DNA of 64,000 nt from Ostrinia nubilalis (taxonomy: Eukaryota > Arthropoda > Insecta > Lepidoptera > Crambidae). Location: contig NC_087118.1 of assembly GCF_963855985.1 (NCBI RefSeq), positions 10,808,501 through 10,872,500 of the forward strand, written 5' to 3'. The notes below the pieces were generated by a model. The model ran no database searches and was not told where the DNA came from. It worked only from the letters and a program-made list of their open reading frames with translations. This document shows, piece after piece, positions 10,310-20,852 of this stretch (its first letter is position 1; the number at the start of each line of letters is the position of its first letter). The translations under genes were made by a program, and so were the position numbers.

Positions 10310-11385
10310 ATAAAAAACCGGCCAAGTGCGAGTCGGGCTCGCACACCGAGGGTTCCGCCGTACAAACGTAGCGGTTTACAATTTATGACGTATTAAATCA
10401 AATTACTTACTTGATTCCGTTGCGAGTAGTGGCGAATTTCAAAATATGCGGTATGATTATTTTTTATTTATTTATTTTTCCTATATTTGCATTATAGGTA
10501 GGTACCTACCTCAGCGTTTTGAATTTTTGCGTTGATTTAGAATTTCTCACAGTTTAGAGGCAATTAGATTTAAGAAGTGTTTGATATGAATTTCAACTTT
10601 AATATCTCTACGCGTTCATGTGAAAAAGGGTAGGTAGTAAGTTTATAATTATTAAAAAAATATTTTATGTCATGTAAGCAAAAATAATATTTTAAATTTT
10701 ATATAACTTCAAATTTATCATTTTCGCAATTTTTCCTTTATCTGTACTATATAACGTTGCTTCGTGCCGAGTTTCAAGATTCTGAGTTCACAGGAAGTAC
10801 CTTGTAGGTTTTGATTCCCTAGCGTGTGACGGAAATTCGTCTAAGGTGTCGGTATAAACTGCTGTATCTTTTGATCGCGTTAACTTAGAAGTTTGATTTT
10901 TTTACTTCTTAAAGGGACAATAGATCTAGGTATTTGGTATAAATTTCAATTTGATACCTTTATTCGTTCGTGAGAAATAAGGTAGTAAGTTTCATTTTAT
11001 TAAAATATTTTTATTATATTATATAACTAAAAAAATGTAATTTTCGCAATTTTTCCTATATTTGCATTATATGACAATGCTTTATGCCAAATTTCAAGAT
11101 TCTGAGTTTACGGGAAGTATCCTGTAGGTTTTGATTCCTTTGCGAGTGTCGAAAATTTGTTGAAAATATCGACATAATCGACTGTATCTTTTGATTGGCT
11201 TGGCTTAGAAGTTTGATATTTTCACAGCTTAAAGGGACAATAGACCTGAGTATTTCATGTGAATTTCAGCTTGATACGTTCACGCGTTCTTGAGATAAAG
11301 GGTCTTGACAGACGGACGGACGGACAACAAAGTGATCCTATAAGGGTTCCGTTTTTTCCTTATGAGGTACGGAACCCTAAAAACC
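10310..11385 (+). repeat. Moth-type dispersed repeat (GGCCAAGTGCGAGTCGG family), copy A
   Basis: Begins with AAAACCGGCCAAGTGCGAGT and GAGGGTTCC and ends with GACGGACGGACGGACAACAA, GTTCCGTTTTTTCC and GAGGTACGGAACCCTAAAAA. The two edges contain an inverted GGTTCCG / CGGAACC pair. I know this sequence pair as very common in moth genomes, but its class is unclear to me. Inside are tandem modules of about 310 bp, each with a TTTCAAGATTCTGAGTT block and an AAGGGACAATAGA block. Other copies: 15300-16136 and 16563-17452. Confidence 0.75.
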
Positions 11386-12059
11386 TGATTTTTTATTCCC
11401 ACCTAGCAACAACTACTTAACATACACAAGTTATAATAAGCCAAAGAAGTCAAACCTAGGATGTAGGGAGATAGTTACGGTGTACGTCTTATCGCTAAAA
11501 AGCGATCTCTTCCAGCCAACCTTCATACCATTGCTAAAACATTATATTGATTGACTAATTAATTATGTAAAAGTTTATTAACTATGTATTGTATGTATGC
11601 ATCATTATTATGGACAATCTGAATTAATTATGAAAACAAATCATAACTAATTTTAACGTAAAACTAATTTTCGAAGCGTAATAATTTCAATAAGTCTAGT
11701 ATATTTTTTACATAATAAGTTAAATCAACATTTTAGGATAAGATGATTTTATCATTTCAAGTTTAATTTTAAACTACAATAACGTCAAATATTTTAAAAT
11801 GTTAATTAAACCTTCAAAATCATGCAGTATTTATAAAGTTTTAGTTTAAATCAAATCATGATTTTGTATAATATTTAATTCGTCTTCACCATGGTTATTT
11901 TCATACAGGCATTCGCATCATTGTCCCAGTTTTCGTAAATACCTGAGTGTGCATAAGCATTAGGCCTGGCGTGAACGCAATGCGCAAGCTGTATAAACCG
12001 ATTGCAGAAAGAGAGAATAATGTTTCAATAAATTTCGAATACCTATTATGTTTTATAAA
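11386..12059. other. No gene seen
   Basis: AT-rich, with no frame I can support. Upstream exons of the host gene at 12.5 kb may lie here or further left, but none stands out. Confidence 0.35.
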
Positions 12060-12160
12060 ATATTTATGTTCATACTAACAAATATTTGTATTGAGCGGGA
12101 ATCGAACACGCAACCTCTGACCTATTAGTCCTGCACGCCACTACTCCATAGGAGAGTTGT
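12060..12160 (-). repeat. tRNA-derived SINE-like fragment
   Basis: The minus strand reads GTGGCGTGCAGGAC, then after about 25 bp GTTCGATTCCCGC, which fits RNA polymerase III A-box-like and B-box sequences of a tRNA-derived SINE. No poly-A tail or target duplication was found, so this could be a decayed tRNA-like sequence. Confidence 0.4.
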
Positions 12161-12539
12161 TAAGCAGATACGTATGTAATGTTTGTGATGAGCCTAACTT
12201 TATTGCTGAATTATCAATATTTTCCCTTTAAATTTGGGGGCTCGCAGTACGAGCTTCATTCTGTATTTCGAAGTGCTTCAGAAGAAGGAACTAGCTCCAG
12301 TGACGTCATATCTTCAGTAAATTGTGAGTGTTCAATATGTGAGTACATTTTTATCTTGATTATTTTTAACTGTGACTTGTTTCGATTTGATGCAGATGCG
12401 TTATTTTAGTACATAGTTAACTAAGCATCATTCAAATCATGTTAATTTAATTTTTTTACATCACAGACTGGGTTATAGTTTAAAAGTGAGGAATTTTGTT
12501 AGGAAATATTGAATTTTAAAACTAACTTTAATGTTTCAG

Positions 12540-12620
12540 GTCTGATTCAGAGTTTGAAGTGTTTGAGCCTGTGCAGAAAGCCAAGCCGAAGAGAAAACTA
12601 ACATCTCGAGACACCGTTAG
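12540..12620 (+). CDS. Host gene, internal exon A (unrecognised protein)
   Basis: An 81-bp exon bounded by TTTCAG (ending 12539) and GTAAGA (from 12621). It encodes SDSEFEVFEPVQKAKPKRK, then LTSRDTV. Phase is kept at both edges with the next exon: its last two bases AG plus the first base G of exon B make Arg. It is a near duplicate of exon B. The product would be acidic then basic and likely disordered. Family not recognised. A possible earlier exon near 12250-12320 did not match in phase. Confidence 0.75.
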
Positions 12621-12782
12621 GTAAGACAGAAGTTCTTTTACTGTTATTGTATCAATCTTAGTTATTTTCGTATTGACGATTTCGATAACTGCATCATGAC
12701 CGAGTACGGGTTTAAAGTGCAAGATTTACTTACTTTACAAGTTGCGAGATAACCGACTTTAACATTGACTTTAATCTTTCAG

Positions 12783-12857
12783 GTCTGACTCCGAGTTTGA
12801 AGCGTCTGAACCCGTGCAGAGAGCCAAGCCTAAACGAAAACCAACATCTCGAGACAG
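12783..12857 (+). CDS. Host gene, internal exon B (tandem duplicate of exon A)
   Basis: A 75-bp exon between CTTTCAG and GTAAGA encoding SDSEFEASEPVQRAKPKRK, then PTSRD. It matches exon A at most positions, lacks two codons near the end and has the same phase, so it is a tandem exon duplication. Its end AG joins the first A of exon C to give Arg. The intron after it was about 250 bp before the Copia insertion and is now 6.7 kb. Confidence 0.75.
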
Positions 12858-12910
12858 GTAAGACAAAATATTTTTCCAGTTTTTGTTTCTAAGTATTTCA
12901 TGTTTCATAG

Positions 12911-13042
12911 TGTTGGAAAGTATATCAAAATAGTTTATAGAGACATCTATTGATAGCTATGTGAACCTATGATGTGTCACATTCAAATTTAAAAAAATAA
13001 AAATGACAGTTGTAAAAAAGCAACCGACTCGTTTTACTTATA
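12911..13042 (+). repeat. Copia element 2, 5' LTR
   Basis: 132 bp, TGTTGGAAAG at the start and ACTTATA at the end, identical to the 3' LTR at 19211-19342. Confidence 0.93.
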
Positions 13043-13062
13043 GGTTATGGGCCCAGACCCAT
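13043..13062 (+). promoter_or_regulatory. Primer-binding site, initiator tRNA-Met internal type
   Basis: GGTTATGGGCCCAGACCCA directly follows the 5' LTR, as in Copia elements 1 and 3. Confidence 0.85.
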
Positions 13063-13103
13063 TTTAAGTGAAAAAACAGTTTTATTGTAGTATTTTTCGT
13101 GTT

Positions 13104-15298
13104 GAGTCAGTTAAAATGAGTTCCAGTTATCTCGCAAACGTGCCAAAGCTAAAAGGTCGCGAAAATTTCGACGATTGGGCGTTCGCAGTGGAGAACTTGC
13201 TAGTTCTGGAGGGTGCAGACAAGTACCTAAAGCAAGAAGGAACGGGTGCAGTCGCAGCAGAGGCAGATGCAAAGACTCGAGCAAAAATGATTTTGACGAT
13301 TGATTCATCATTATTTGTGCACATAAAGGATACAACGACCGCGAAGGAATTGTGGATAAAACTGCGTTCTTTGTTCGACGATTCAGGATTTTCACGGAGA
13401 ATAACGTTGCTTCGTCACCTGATTTCTATAAGGTTGGAAAGCTGTGAAAATATGACGAATTATGTGACACAAATAGTTGAAACGTCTCAACGTTTAAGCG
13501 GAACAGGATTCGCTATAAATGATGAATGGGTTGGTTCATTGTTACTTGCTGGTTTACCTGAGTGATTCATGCCTATGATAATGGCGATAGAGCACTCCGG
13601 GATTCAAATAACCGCGGACTCGATCAAGTCGAAATTACTTGATATGGAAGTGGATCTAAGTGAAACGGAACGTAGCTCGGCATTAGCAGCGAAATGGCAG
13701 AAAAAATCGGCTAAACAGAACAGCACTAGCAAACATGGCGGACAGACAACCAGTACGTCAAAGTCAGGAAATGTCAACAAGACGAAAACAATAATTTGTT
13801 ATCGTTGCAAAGAAATTGGTCATTACCGTAACCAGTGTCCACATTTGAAGGAGAAAACAGAAACTAAGAAACAGAATAGTGCTTTCAACGTTGTATTTCT
13901 CAGTGGAGGTTTCAGTAAAAGTGATTTTTACATCGACTCTGGTGCAAGTATGCACATGACACCGAATGAATGTTGGCTGAAAAATCCTCAATACTCATCA
14001 AGTTTACCAGAGATCATCGTTGCCAATAAGACGAAAATTCCTGTTTTATGTTCAGGTGACATAGAAATAACGACAAGTTGCAACTACGACATAACTGTGA
14101 AGAATGCGTTGTGTGTACCAAATCTCACGACTAACCCCTTGTCGGTGAGCGAGTTGATTAAAAACGGAAACAGCGTCGTATTTAAGCCGAATAAATGTCT
14201 CGTAAAGAACACATTGAACAAGTTGGTTGCAGTAGCTGATCTGGTTGATGGAGTATATAAGGTGAGAGTACAAGCACAGAAATGTTTATTGACAGCAGTC
14301 AGTGGAGATACATGGCACAGACGGCTTGGTCATATTAATAGCACGGACATGAACAAGATGAAGAACTGTGCATTGGTAGAAGGACTTGATTATGCTGATG
14401 GGTTCCTGACAAGCAAATCCAGCTGTCAAATATGCTGCGAAGGAAAGCAATCAAGATTTCCATTCAGCAATCAAGGATCACGTGCCACAGAGATTCTTCA
14501 GATCATTCATTCAGATGTCTGTGGGCCCATGGAGACTGCGTCAATAGGAGGTGCACGATATTTTTTAACATTCATTGATGATTTCACTAGAATGACCTTT
14601 ATTTACTTCTTGAAGGCTAAGAGTGAAGTGTTGAGCCGTTTCAAAGAATTTAAGTCTATGGCAGAGAATCTTCAGAATAAGAAAATAAAAATCTTGCGTA
14701 CAGATAATGGCTGTGAGTACTGCAGTAAAGATTTTGAGGATTTCTTGAAGAAAGAAGGAATTATACACCAAAAGACAAACCCTTACACACCGGAACAGAA
14801 TGGACTGAGTTAAAGGTCCAAACCGAACCATAGTGGAGAAAGCGAGATGTTTACTTTTCGAAGCAGATCTGGATAAGAGATTTTGGGCAGAAGCTGCCAA
14901 CACAGCTGTCTATTTGAAAAACCGATCAGTTGCTTCAGGTATTGAAAAGACTCCATATATGAAGGTTGGAACAACAAAAAACCAAATTTACAGCATATTC
15001 GGATTTTTGGAAGTACAGTTATGGTTCATATACCCAAAGAAAAAAGAACCAAGTGGGACAAAAAATCGAAAATGCATATTCTGGTTGGCTTCAGTGATAT
15101 CAAGGGTTACAGAATTTATGATCCAGTTAAAAGGACTGTAACTACGAGTAGAGATGTTGTGATTATGGAAAAGTCACGAAGCATAGAAGCTGCAATTATT
15201 CCAGTAGAGACCACAGATTAAGTGGGGGAGTTGCTGGAGGAATCTGTGGTGAACCCAGAACTCTCTCCTGTTCAGTCGAGTACCAGTGTGTGTGAAGA
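13104..15298 (+). pseudogene. Copia element 2 gag-protease-integrase, broken
   Basis: Starts with Met-Ser-Ser at 13114 (an upstream in-frame Met exists at 13068). Gag reads LKGRENFDDWAFAVENLLVL. A TGA at 13564 replaces an Arg codon (CGA to TGA). The frame continues with CCHC CYRCKEIGHYRNQC, protease DSGASMHM, WHRRLGHI and integrase SDVCGPM / TDNGCEY to a TAA at 14811, where element 1 has Glu. A one-base insertion follows at about 14822, a further frame change near 15000 and a TAA at about 15219. The coding sequence is then cut by inserted repeats at 15300. Best read as a decayed relative of the intact Gag-Pol at 3397-7317. Confidence 0.9.
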
Positions 15299-15299
15299 T

Positions 15300-16136
15300 A
15301 AAAAACCGGCCAAGTGCGAGTCGGACTCGCGCACCGAGGGTTCCGTACAAACCTGCAAGGTTTACAAAGTTCGTTCATTACGACAATCGAGTCATAACTA
15401 TGGTATTTTTATTGCAAAATGAAATTCATAAGTTTATATTTATTGAAATATATATATATTTTGTAATGTAACTAAAAATTTAAGGTTTTCGGAATTTTTC
15501 CTTTATGTGTGCTATAAAACGTTGCTTCATGCCAAATTTCAAGATTCTAGGTCGACTGGAAGTACCCTTTAGGTTTTGATTCCCTTGCGAGTACTTGCGA
15601 GTTTCAAAATATGCAGCTTAAATTGCTGTTTCTTTTGATTGCGTTGACATAGAAGTTTGATTTTGTTACAGCTTAAAGGTATTATAGACCTGAGTATTTG
15701 GTATGAATTTCAATTTAATACCTCTACGTGTTTATGAGGAAATGGGTAGTAAGTTTAAAATTATTAAAAAAATATATATTATGTGATGTAACTAAAAATT
15801 TATGGTTTTCGTAATTTTTCCTTTATCTATGCTATAAGACGTTGCTTCGTACCAAATTTCAAGATTCTGAGTTCACGGGAAGCACCCTGTAGGTTTTGAT
15901 TCCCTTGCAAGTGTCGAAAATTTGCGGCATAAACGGCTGTATCTTTTGATTGCGTTGGCTTAGAAGTTTGATTTTTTCACAGCTTCAAGGGACAGTAGAC
16001 CTGAGTAATTGATATAAATTTCAGCTTCATACCTCCACGCGTTCCTGAGAAAAAGGGTCTTGACAGACGGACGGACGGACAACAAAGTGATCCTATAAGG
16101 GTTCCGTTTTTTCCTTTTGAGGTACGGAACCCTAAA
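15300..16136 (+). repeat. Dispersed repeat GGCCAAGTGCGAGTCGG family, copy B (inside Copia 2)
   Basis: Starts AAAAACCGGCCAAGTGCGAG and ends TTGAGGTACGGAACCCTAAA, like copy A at 10310-11385, but has fewer internal modules. It interrupts the Copia integrase-RT linker. Confidence 0.8.
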
Positions 16137-16562
16137 AACCACCTGTTATAGGGGCATTTTTGGAGAAATTTATCAAATAACCAAAAAAACATTTTTTTTT
16201 CAAAAAGTATCATTTTTTATTATTTGATGGCCTTTTTTTGTTTATTTTATGTATTTTTTTAGTATCGCCTGTTATTTAGCATTATTACTGTTTTTATTTT
16301 ATCAGGATATACCGCTTAGTTTAAAATTTATTACGTTTTCTTTACAATAAGTAATTGGAAGAAAAAAAATTCTATAAAAAATTAAAAAAATATCAAAAAA
16401 AAATTTTGACCTCTTTTTTGTCGATAAAAATAGGTCTAGTTTCATCTATTTTCATATGTACACTTTAACGTGACTCACACTGTATAACTAAAATAGTAGG
16501 CCAGTACCTTGTAAAAGTTCTTTTATTAGTTATTTATTTACAACATTTTATAGTCATCGTTT
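16137..16562. other. Spacer between two inserted repeats inside Copia 2
   Basis: AT-rich sequence with A- and T-runs and no coding frame. It may be part of a composite insertion, since the two flanking repeat copies are in the same orientation. Confidence 0.4.
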
Positions 16563-17452
16563 TAGAGCGTTTTGAATTTTTGCGTTGATTTAGAATTTTT
16601 CACAGTTTAGAGGCAATTAGATTTAAGAAGTGTTTGATATGAATTTCAACTTTAATATCTCTACGCGTTCATGTGAAAAAGGGTAGGTAGTAGGTAGGTA
16701 GGTAGTTTATAATTATTAAAAAAATATTTTATGTCATGTAAGCAAAAATAATATTTTAATATTTTATGTAACTTCAAATTTATCATTTTCGCAATTTTCC
16801 CTTTATCTGTACTATATAACGTTGCTTCGTGCCGAATTTCAAGATTCTGAGTTCACGGGAAGTACATACCTTGTAGGTTTTGATTCCCTAGCGTGTGACG
16901 GAAATTCGTCTAAGGTGTCGGTATAAACTGCTGTATCTTGTGATCGCGTTAACTTAGAAGTTTGATTTTTTCACTGCTTAAAGGGACAATAGACCTAGGT
17001 ATTTGGTATAAATTTCAATTTGATACCTTTATTCGTTCGTGAGAAATAAGGTAGTAAGTTTCATTTTATTAAAATATTTTTATTATATTATGTAACAAAA
17101 AAAATGTGATTTTCGCAATTTTTCCTATATTTGCATTATATGACAATGCTTCATGCCAAATTTCAAGATTCTGAGTTTACGGGAAGTATCCTGTAGGTTT
17201 TGATTCCTTTGCGAGTGTCGAAAATTTGTTGAAAATATCGACATAATCGGCTGTATCTTTTGATTGGCTTGGCTTAGAAGTTTGATATTTTCACAGCTTA
17301 AAGGGACAATAGACCTGAGTATTTCATGTGAATTTCAGCTTGATACGTCCACGCGTTCTTGAGATAAAGGGTCTTGACAGACAGACAGACGGACAACAAA
17401 GTGATCCTATAAGGGTTCCGTTTTTTCCTTTTGAGGTACGGAACCCTAAAAA
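16563..17452 (+). repeat. Dispersed repeat, copy C (5'-truncated, inside Copia 2)
   Basis: Nearly identical to 10516-11385 of copy A, including GCGTTTTGAATTTTTGCGTT at the start and GAGGTACGGAACCCTAAAAA at the end. It lacks the CCGGCCAAGTGCG edge. Copies A and C look like recent relatives. Confidence 0.8.
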
Positions 17453-19107
17453 TGTAGAAAAAGAGAGTAATAAGACAGAACAAGAAGTTGAAATTCCTCA
17501 GCCCGACTGTGAAGAACCAAAGAAAAGGCAAAGAAAGAAGCCAGAAAGGTATGGTTATGCAAATTTGAGTACTACGTCTATAGGAGAAGATAACTTGACT
17601 TATGCTGAAGCTGTCAGTGGTCTCGAGAAACAACAGTGGTTGCAGGCGATGGCGGAAGAGCTGCAGTCATTTGACGACAACCAAGTTTGGGAGATTGTCG
17701 ACGCTCCAGATGGCGCTAGCGTAGTACAGTGCAAATGGGTATTAAAAAAGAAGATAGAATATGATAATAAAGTGAGATTTCGTGCGAGACTGGTTGCAAA
17801 AGGCTTCACGCAGAAGGCTGGTGTGGACTATCAGGAAACTTTTTCACCCGTGATTAGGCACTCAACCTTGCGGTTATTATTCGCTCTGGGAGTTCAATTA
17901 GATATGGATGTTACTCATCTAGATGTCACAACAGCTTTTCTTAATGGTTATTTAAAAGAAAGCATCTTTATGCATTTACCAGAAGGTTTTCCTGTTAAAG
18001 ATTCTAATAATAAAGTACTAAAGTTAAGAAAGGCTGTTTATGGCTTGAAGCAGTCATCCTTAGTTTGGTATGAAAGAGTAGATGAAGCATTGTGCAACTT
18101 AGGGTACAGTAGATGTAAACTTGAACCTTGTGTTTTTGTAAAAAATCACAGTAACAATAAGAAAACTATTGTTGGGATTTATGTTGACGATTTTTTAATC
18201 TTTTCAAATAGTGAGTCAGAAACTAAGTCTCTGATAGAAGCACTAAGTCAAGTATTTAAGATTAAAAATTTGGGTCAAGTTAAACAGTATTTGGGCATGA
18301 GAATTAACATAAATAAAAATGTTATTACAATAGATCAGGAGAATTATATTGAACAGTTGGCAAATAAGTTCAATATGACTGATTGTAATATAGCAAACAC
18401 GCCCATAGAATGTAAATTAAATCTTGAGAGATCTAATATGTGTGATAGTAAGTCATACCTTTTCAGAGACTAATAGGTAGCTTGATGTATTTGGCGGTCT
18501 TGACAAGACCAGATATTGCATACGCAGTTAATTATCTCAGTCAGTTTAACAATTGTTATTCAGCATTGCATTGGAATTATGCAAAGAGAATTTTAAAGTA
18601 TTTGTTAAAGACCAAAAATTATTGTCTAAGATATTGTAAAGAAGGAACAGAATTGTAGATGCAGATTGGGCCAGTGATACTATTGATAGACGTTCCTATA
18701 CAGGATATTGTTTCATTAAATCTGGTTCTGCTGTTTCATGGGAAAGTAAGAAGCAAAGAACTGTAGCCCTCAGTAGCTGTGAGGCAGAATACATGGCTTT
18801 GTCAGAAGCGTGTAAAGAGGCTGTGTATCTGCAAAATTTGGAATGTGAATTGATAGGTTGTTGCAGTAAGATTGTCCTGTTTAATGATAATCAGAGTGCA
18901 TTGAAGATGGCAAATAACCATAATTCTCATAAACGTTCTAAGCATATTGATGTTCGATATAACTTCATTAAAGATGTAATTAATGATGATAAGGTTGAGA
19001 CAAAGTACTAGCCAACTTCAAGTATGCCTGCGGATTTATTAACCAAAGGATTGTCAGGAACAAAACACTATGAGTTTATGCAAACACTTGGTATTGTTAA
19101 AAAGTAA
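17453..19107 (+). pseudogene. Copia element 2 RT-RNase H, broken
   Basis: The frame resumes in the linker and encodes RT (KWVLKKKIEYDNKVRFRARL, LDVTTAFLNGYLKE, GIYVDDFLIF) to a frameshift at about 18465. After it come GSLMYLAVLTRPDI and WNYAKRILKYLLKT, then a small deletion at about 18655, then RNase H (DADWASDTIDRRSYTGYCF, SSCEAEYMALSEACKEA). A TAG at 19009 replaces a Leu-type codon before PTSSMPADLLTKGL. The original stop is near 19105. Catalytic boxes are recognisable but the frame is dead. Confidence 0.9.
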
Positions 19108-19210
19108 ATTTAATTATTATATCCTAGTTTTGTGTTTGTATAGACTGTGAGATTGTAAATGTGTAGTGTAATAGATATTTAGATTATTTGCTATTTTGAT
19201 ATAGTGGGGG

Positions 19211-19342
19211 TGTTGGAAAGTATATCAAAATAGTTTATAGAGACATCTATTGATAGCTATGTGAACCTATGATGTGTCACATTCAAATTTAAAAAAATAA
19301 AAATGACAGTTGTAAAAAAGCAACCGACTCGTTTTACTTATA
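19211..19342 (+). repeat. Copia element 2, 3' LTR
   Basis: 132 bp, identical base for base to 12911-13042; followed by the CATAG duplication. Confidence 0.93.
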
Positions 19343-19544
19343 CATAGTAATTATTAGCTAAAATGTTTCGTCGCGTTGTAATTGTATGCAAGTAATCATT
19401 GTTACATCATAACTTTAAACTTTAACTGTATCCATTATGAATACGTTACTTCATGTATCCATTAAAGTGAATACGACAACTTCACTGCGAAAAAATTATA
19501 ATATTATTTATGTATTAATTTTATAATGTCTTTCTCGATCACAG

Positions 19545-19953
19545 ATCCCATTCTTCAAAGAAGCCGAAGTCGAATCCAAAGGAATCGTTCGACGTGCTGG
19601 GAGTTCTGTCGGACGAGGAGGAAGCCATAGAGAAGGCCACGCGCGCATCCAACGAGCCGAGGCGGCTCGACAGCAGCTTCAGCAGCAAGACCGCGCACGG
19701 CTCGCTGGTGTGGCGCGCGCCGCTGGCCGGCCGCTACTACGTGGAGACGCGCGTCTACAGCGCGGACGACGCGCGCAAGGCGCCCCCGGACCAGCGCTAC
19801 ACCAAGGCGCTCGTCACGCTCAAGGCGCAGCTGGACTCGGAGCAGGCTGAGTGGGACTACTTGCAGAGGTTCCTGAAGAAAGCTAAAACACTGTTTAGCG
19901 ATACTAAACCTGTATTTTATGATAATAAAATAAATAAAGTAGGTTTAAAATAA
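19545..19953 (+). CDS. Host gene, terminal exon C (unrecognised protein)
   Basis: Starts after the 3' splice site GATCACAG (ending 19544) in phase with exon B and runs 136 codons to TAA at 19951. It encodes SHSSKKPKSNPKESFDVLGV, an acidic run LSDEEEA, then SLVWRAPLAGRYYVETRVYS and a predicted helix LKAQLDSEQAEWDYLQRFLK. It is GC-rich (with CGCGCGC runs) unlike its AT-rich surroundings, which suggests a constrained host exon. I do not recognise the family. A polyadenylation signal lies about 150 bp downstream. Exons A and B make a repeated N-terminal linker to this domain. Confidence 0.8.
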
Positions 19954-20099
19954 TATTGACTTAGGTTTTTTTTCCTTCGTTGACCTCGAGTGCCCAGGCA
20001 GGTTATGATTTTACATGTAAAATTTAGATAGGTAATTATACAATAATAAGTAAAACTAAGATAGTTAAAAATAACTTTTAGACTAAGTATTTGTACCTA

Positions 20100-20105
20100 A
20101 ATAAA
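20100..20105 (+). terminator. AATAAA polyadenylation signal of the host gene
   Basis: AATAAA at 20100, 147 bp after the host stop codon and 79 bp before the Polinton polymerase start. The 19954-20099 stretch is 3' UTR with no other feature. Confidence 0.5.
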
Positions 20106-20183
20106 GTTTTAGATAGCTAAAAGTAAGTTTTATAAAGAGCTAGAAAGTTATTAACAAGTTTTTAATCTAATCTAACTATTAAA

Positions 20184-20400
20184 ATGCCTTTTTGCTCTGA
20201 GTGTTGTATCCAAGTAGATAGCAGGCGGTGGGTAGGCCACCTGCGCAGCGCCGCACACAAAGGTCGGTGCAACGCGTTGCAGGCGCAAGACTTTGATGGT
20301 GTGGTTGAACTTACAACTGCTTTCCAGGGCCGCATCGTGTCCTACAGGATCACTCCTACAGATGAGTACGTACACTCTTTGCCTGATATGTTTTTCAAAT
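20184..20400 (+). pseudogene. Polinton DNA polymerase B, piece 1 (N-terminus)
   Basis: Start Met at 20184. The N-terminus MPFCSECCIQVDSRRWVGHL has a C2H2-like pattern (C-x2-C, then two His). Then FQGRIVSYRI, the conserved strand seen at the head of Maverick polymerases. The frame runs into a LINE near 20,396-20,400 and resumes near 26,185. Polinton PolB is protein-primed and usually over 1,000 residues; here it is spread over five pieces. Confidence 0.8.
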
Positions 20401-20639
20401 TTCAAAAATTCAAAAAAAAAAAAAATTCAAAAATTCTTTATTTCTTTATAAAGGCTTACATAAATACTAATAGACGAAGCCTCCTTTTAGGCGTATGATT
20501 GCCTGTGCCAGGAGACAACGCTCTGCATAACTATAGGTGTTTTGTGTAAATTCTACTCAAAATCAATAATAAAGAAATATTCTATTATTCTACAATTATT
20601 ATATTTTTATAAATATAATGATGTGAATATTATGTGTAC

Positions 20640-20830
20640 TTACTGTAGGACGTGCTATGTGTATTATATTAGGAGTGTGCATTGTGTGTGTGTGTTATGT
20701 TAGTTTATAGTTTTGTATGTATGTTGCGTATGTATAGTATGGTGTATGTGTAGTGTTGTGTGTGTGTAGTGTAGTGTATGTATAGTGTAGTGTATGTGGA
20801 GTGTAGTATGGTATGTATGGTGCTTGTATT
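20640..20830 (-). repeat. TG-rich low-complexity tract in LINE 3' UTR
   Basis: Degenerate repeats of GTGTAGTGTAGTGTATGT type on the plus strand between the ORF2 stop and the tail. Confidence 0.7.
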
Positions 20831-20852
20831 CATATTTTATTGTAAAATCACT

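Larger units (their letters stand above)
12911..19342 (+). mobile_element. Copia LTR retrotransposon 2, coding-defective, with nested repeats
   Basis: 132-bp LTRs at 12911-13042 and 19211-19342 are identical. Target duplication CATAG at 12906-12910 and 19343-19347. Primer-binding site GGTTATGGGCCCAG follows the 5' LTR; a G-rich tract (GTGGGGG) precedes the 3' LTR. Gag-Pol carries stops, frameshifts and a 2.15-kb block of dispersed repeats. The element sits in the last intron of the host gene, same orientation. Confidence 0.95.

Noticed and set aside
12179..12409. Possible host exon SQYELHSVFRSASEEGTSSS with GTGAGT sites
   Set aside because: Looks exon-like, but neither 5' splice site gives a phase that joins exon A without a stop; left unannotated.
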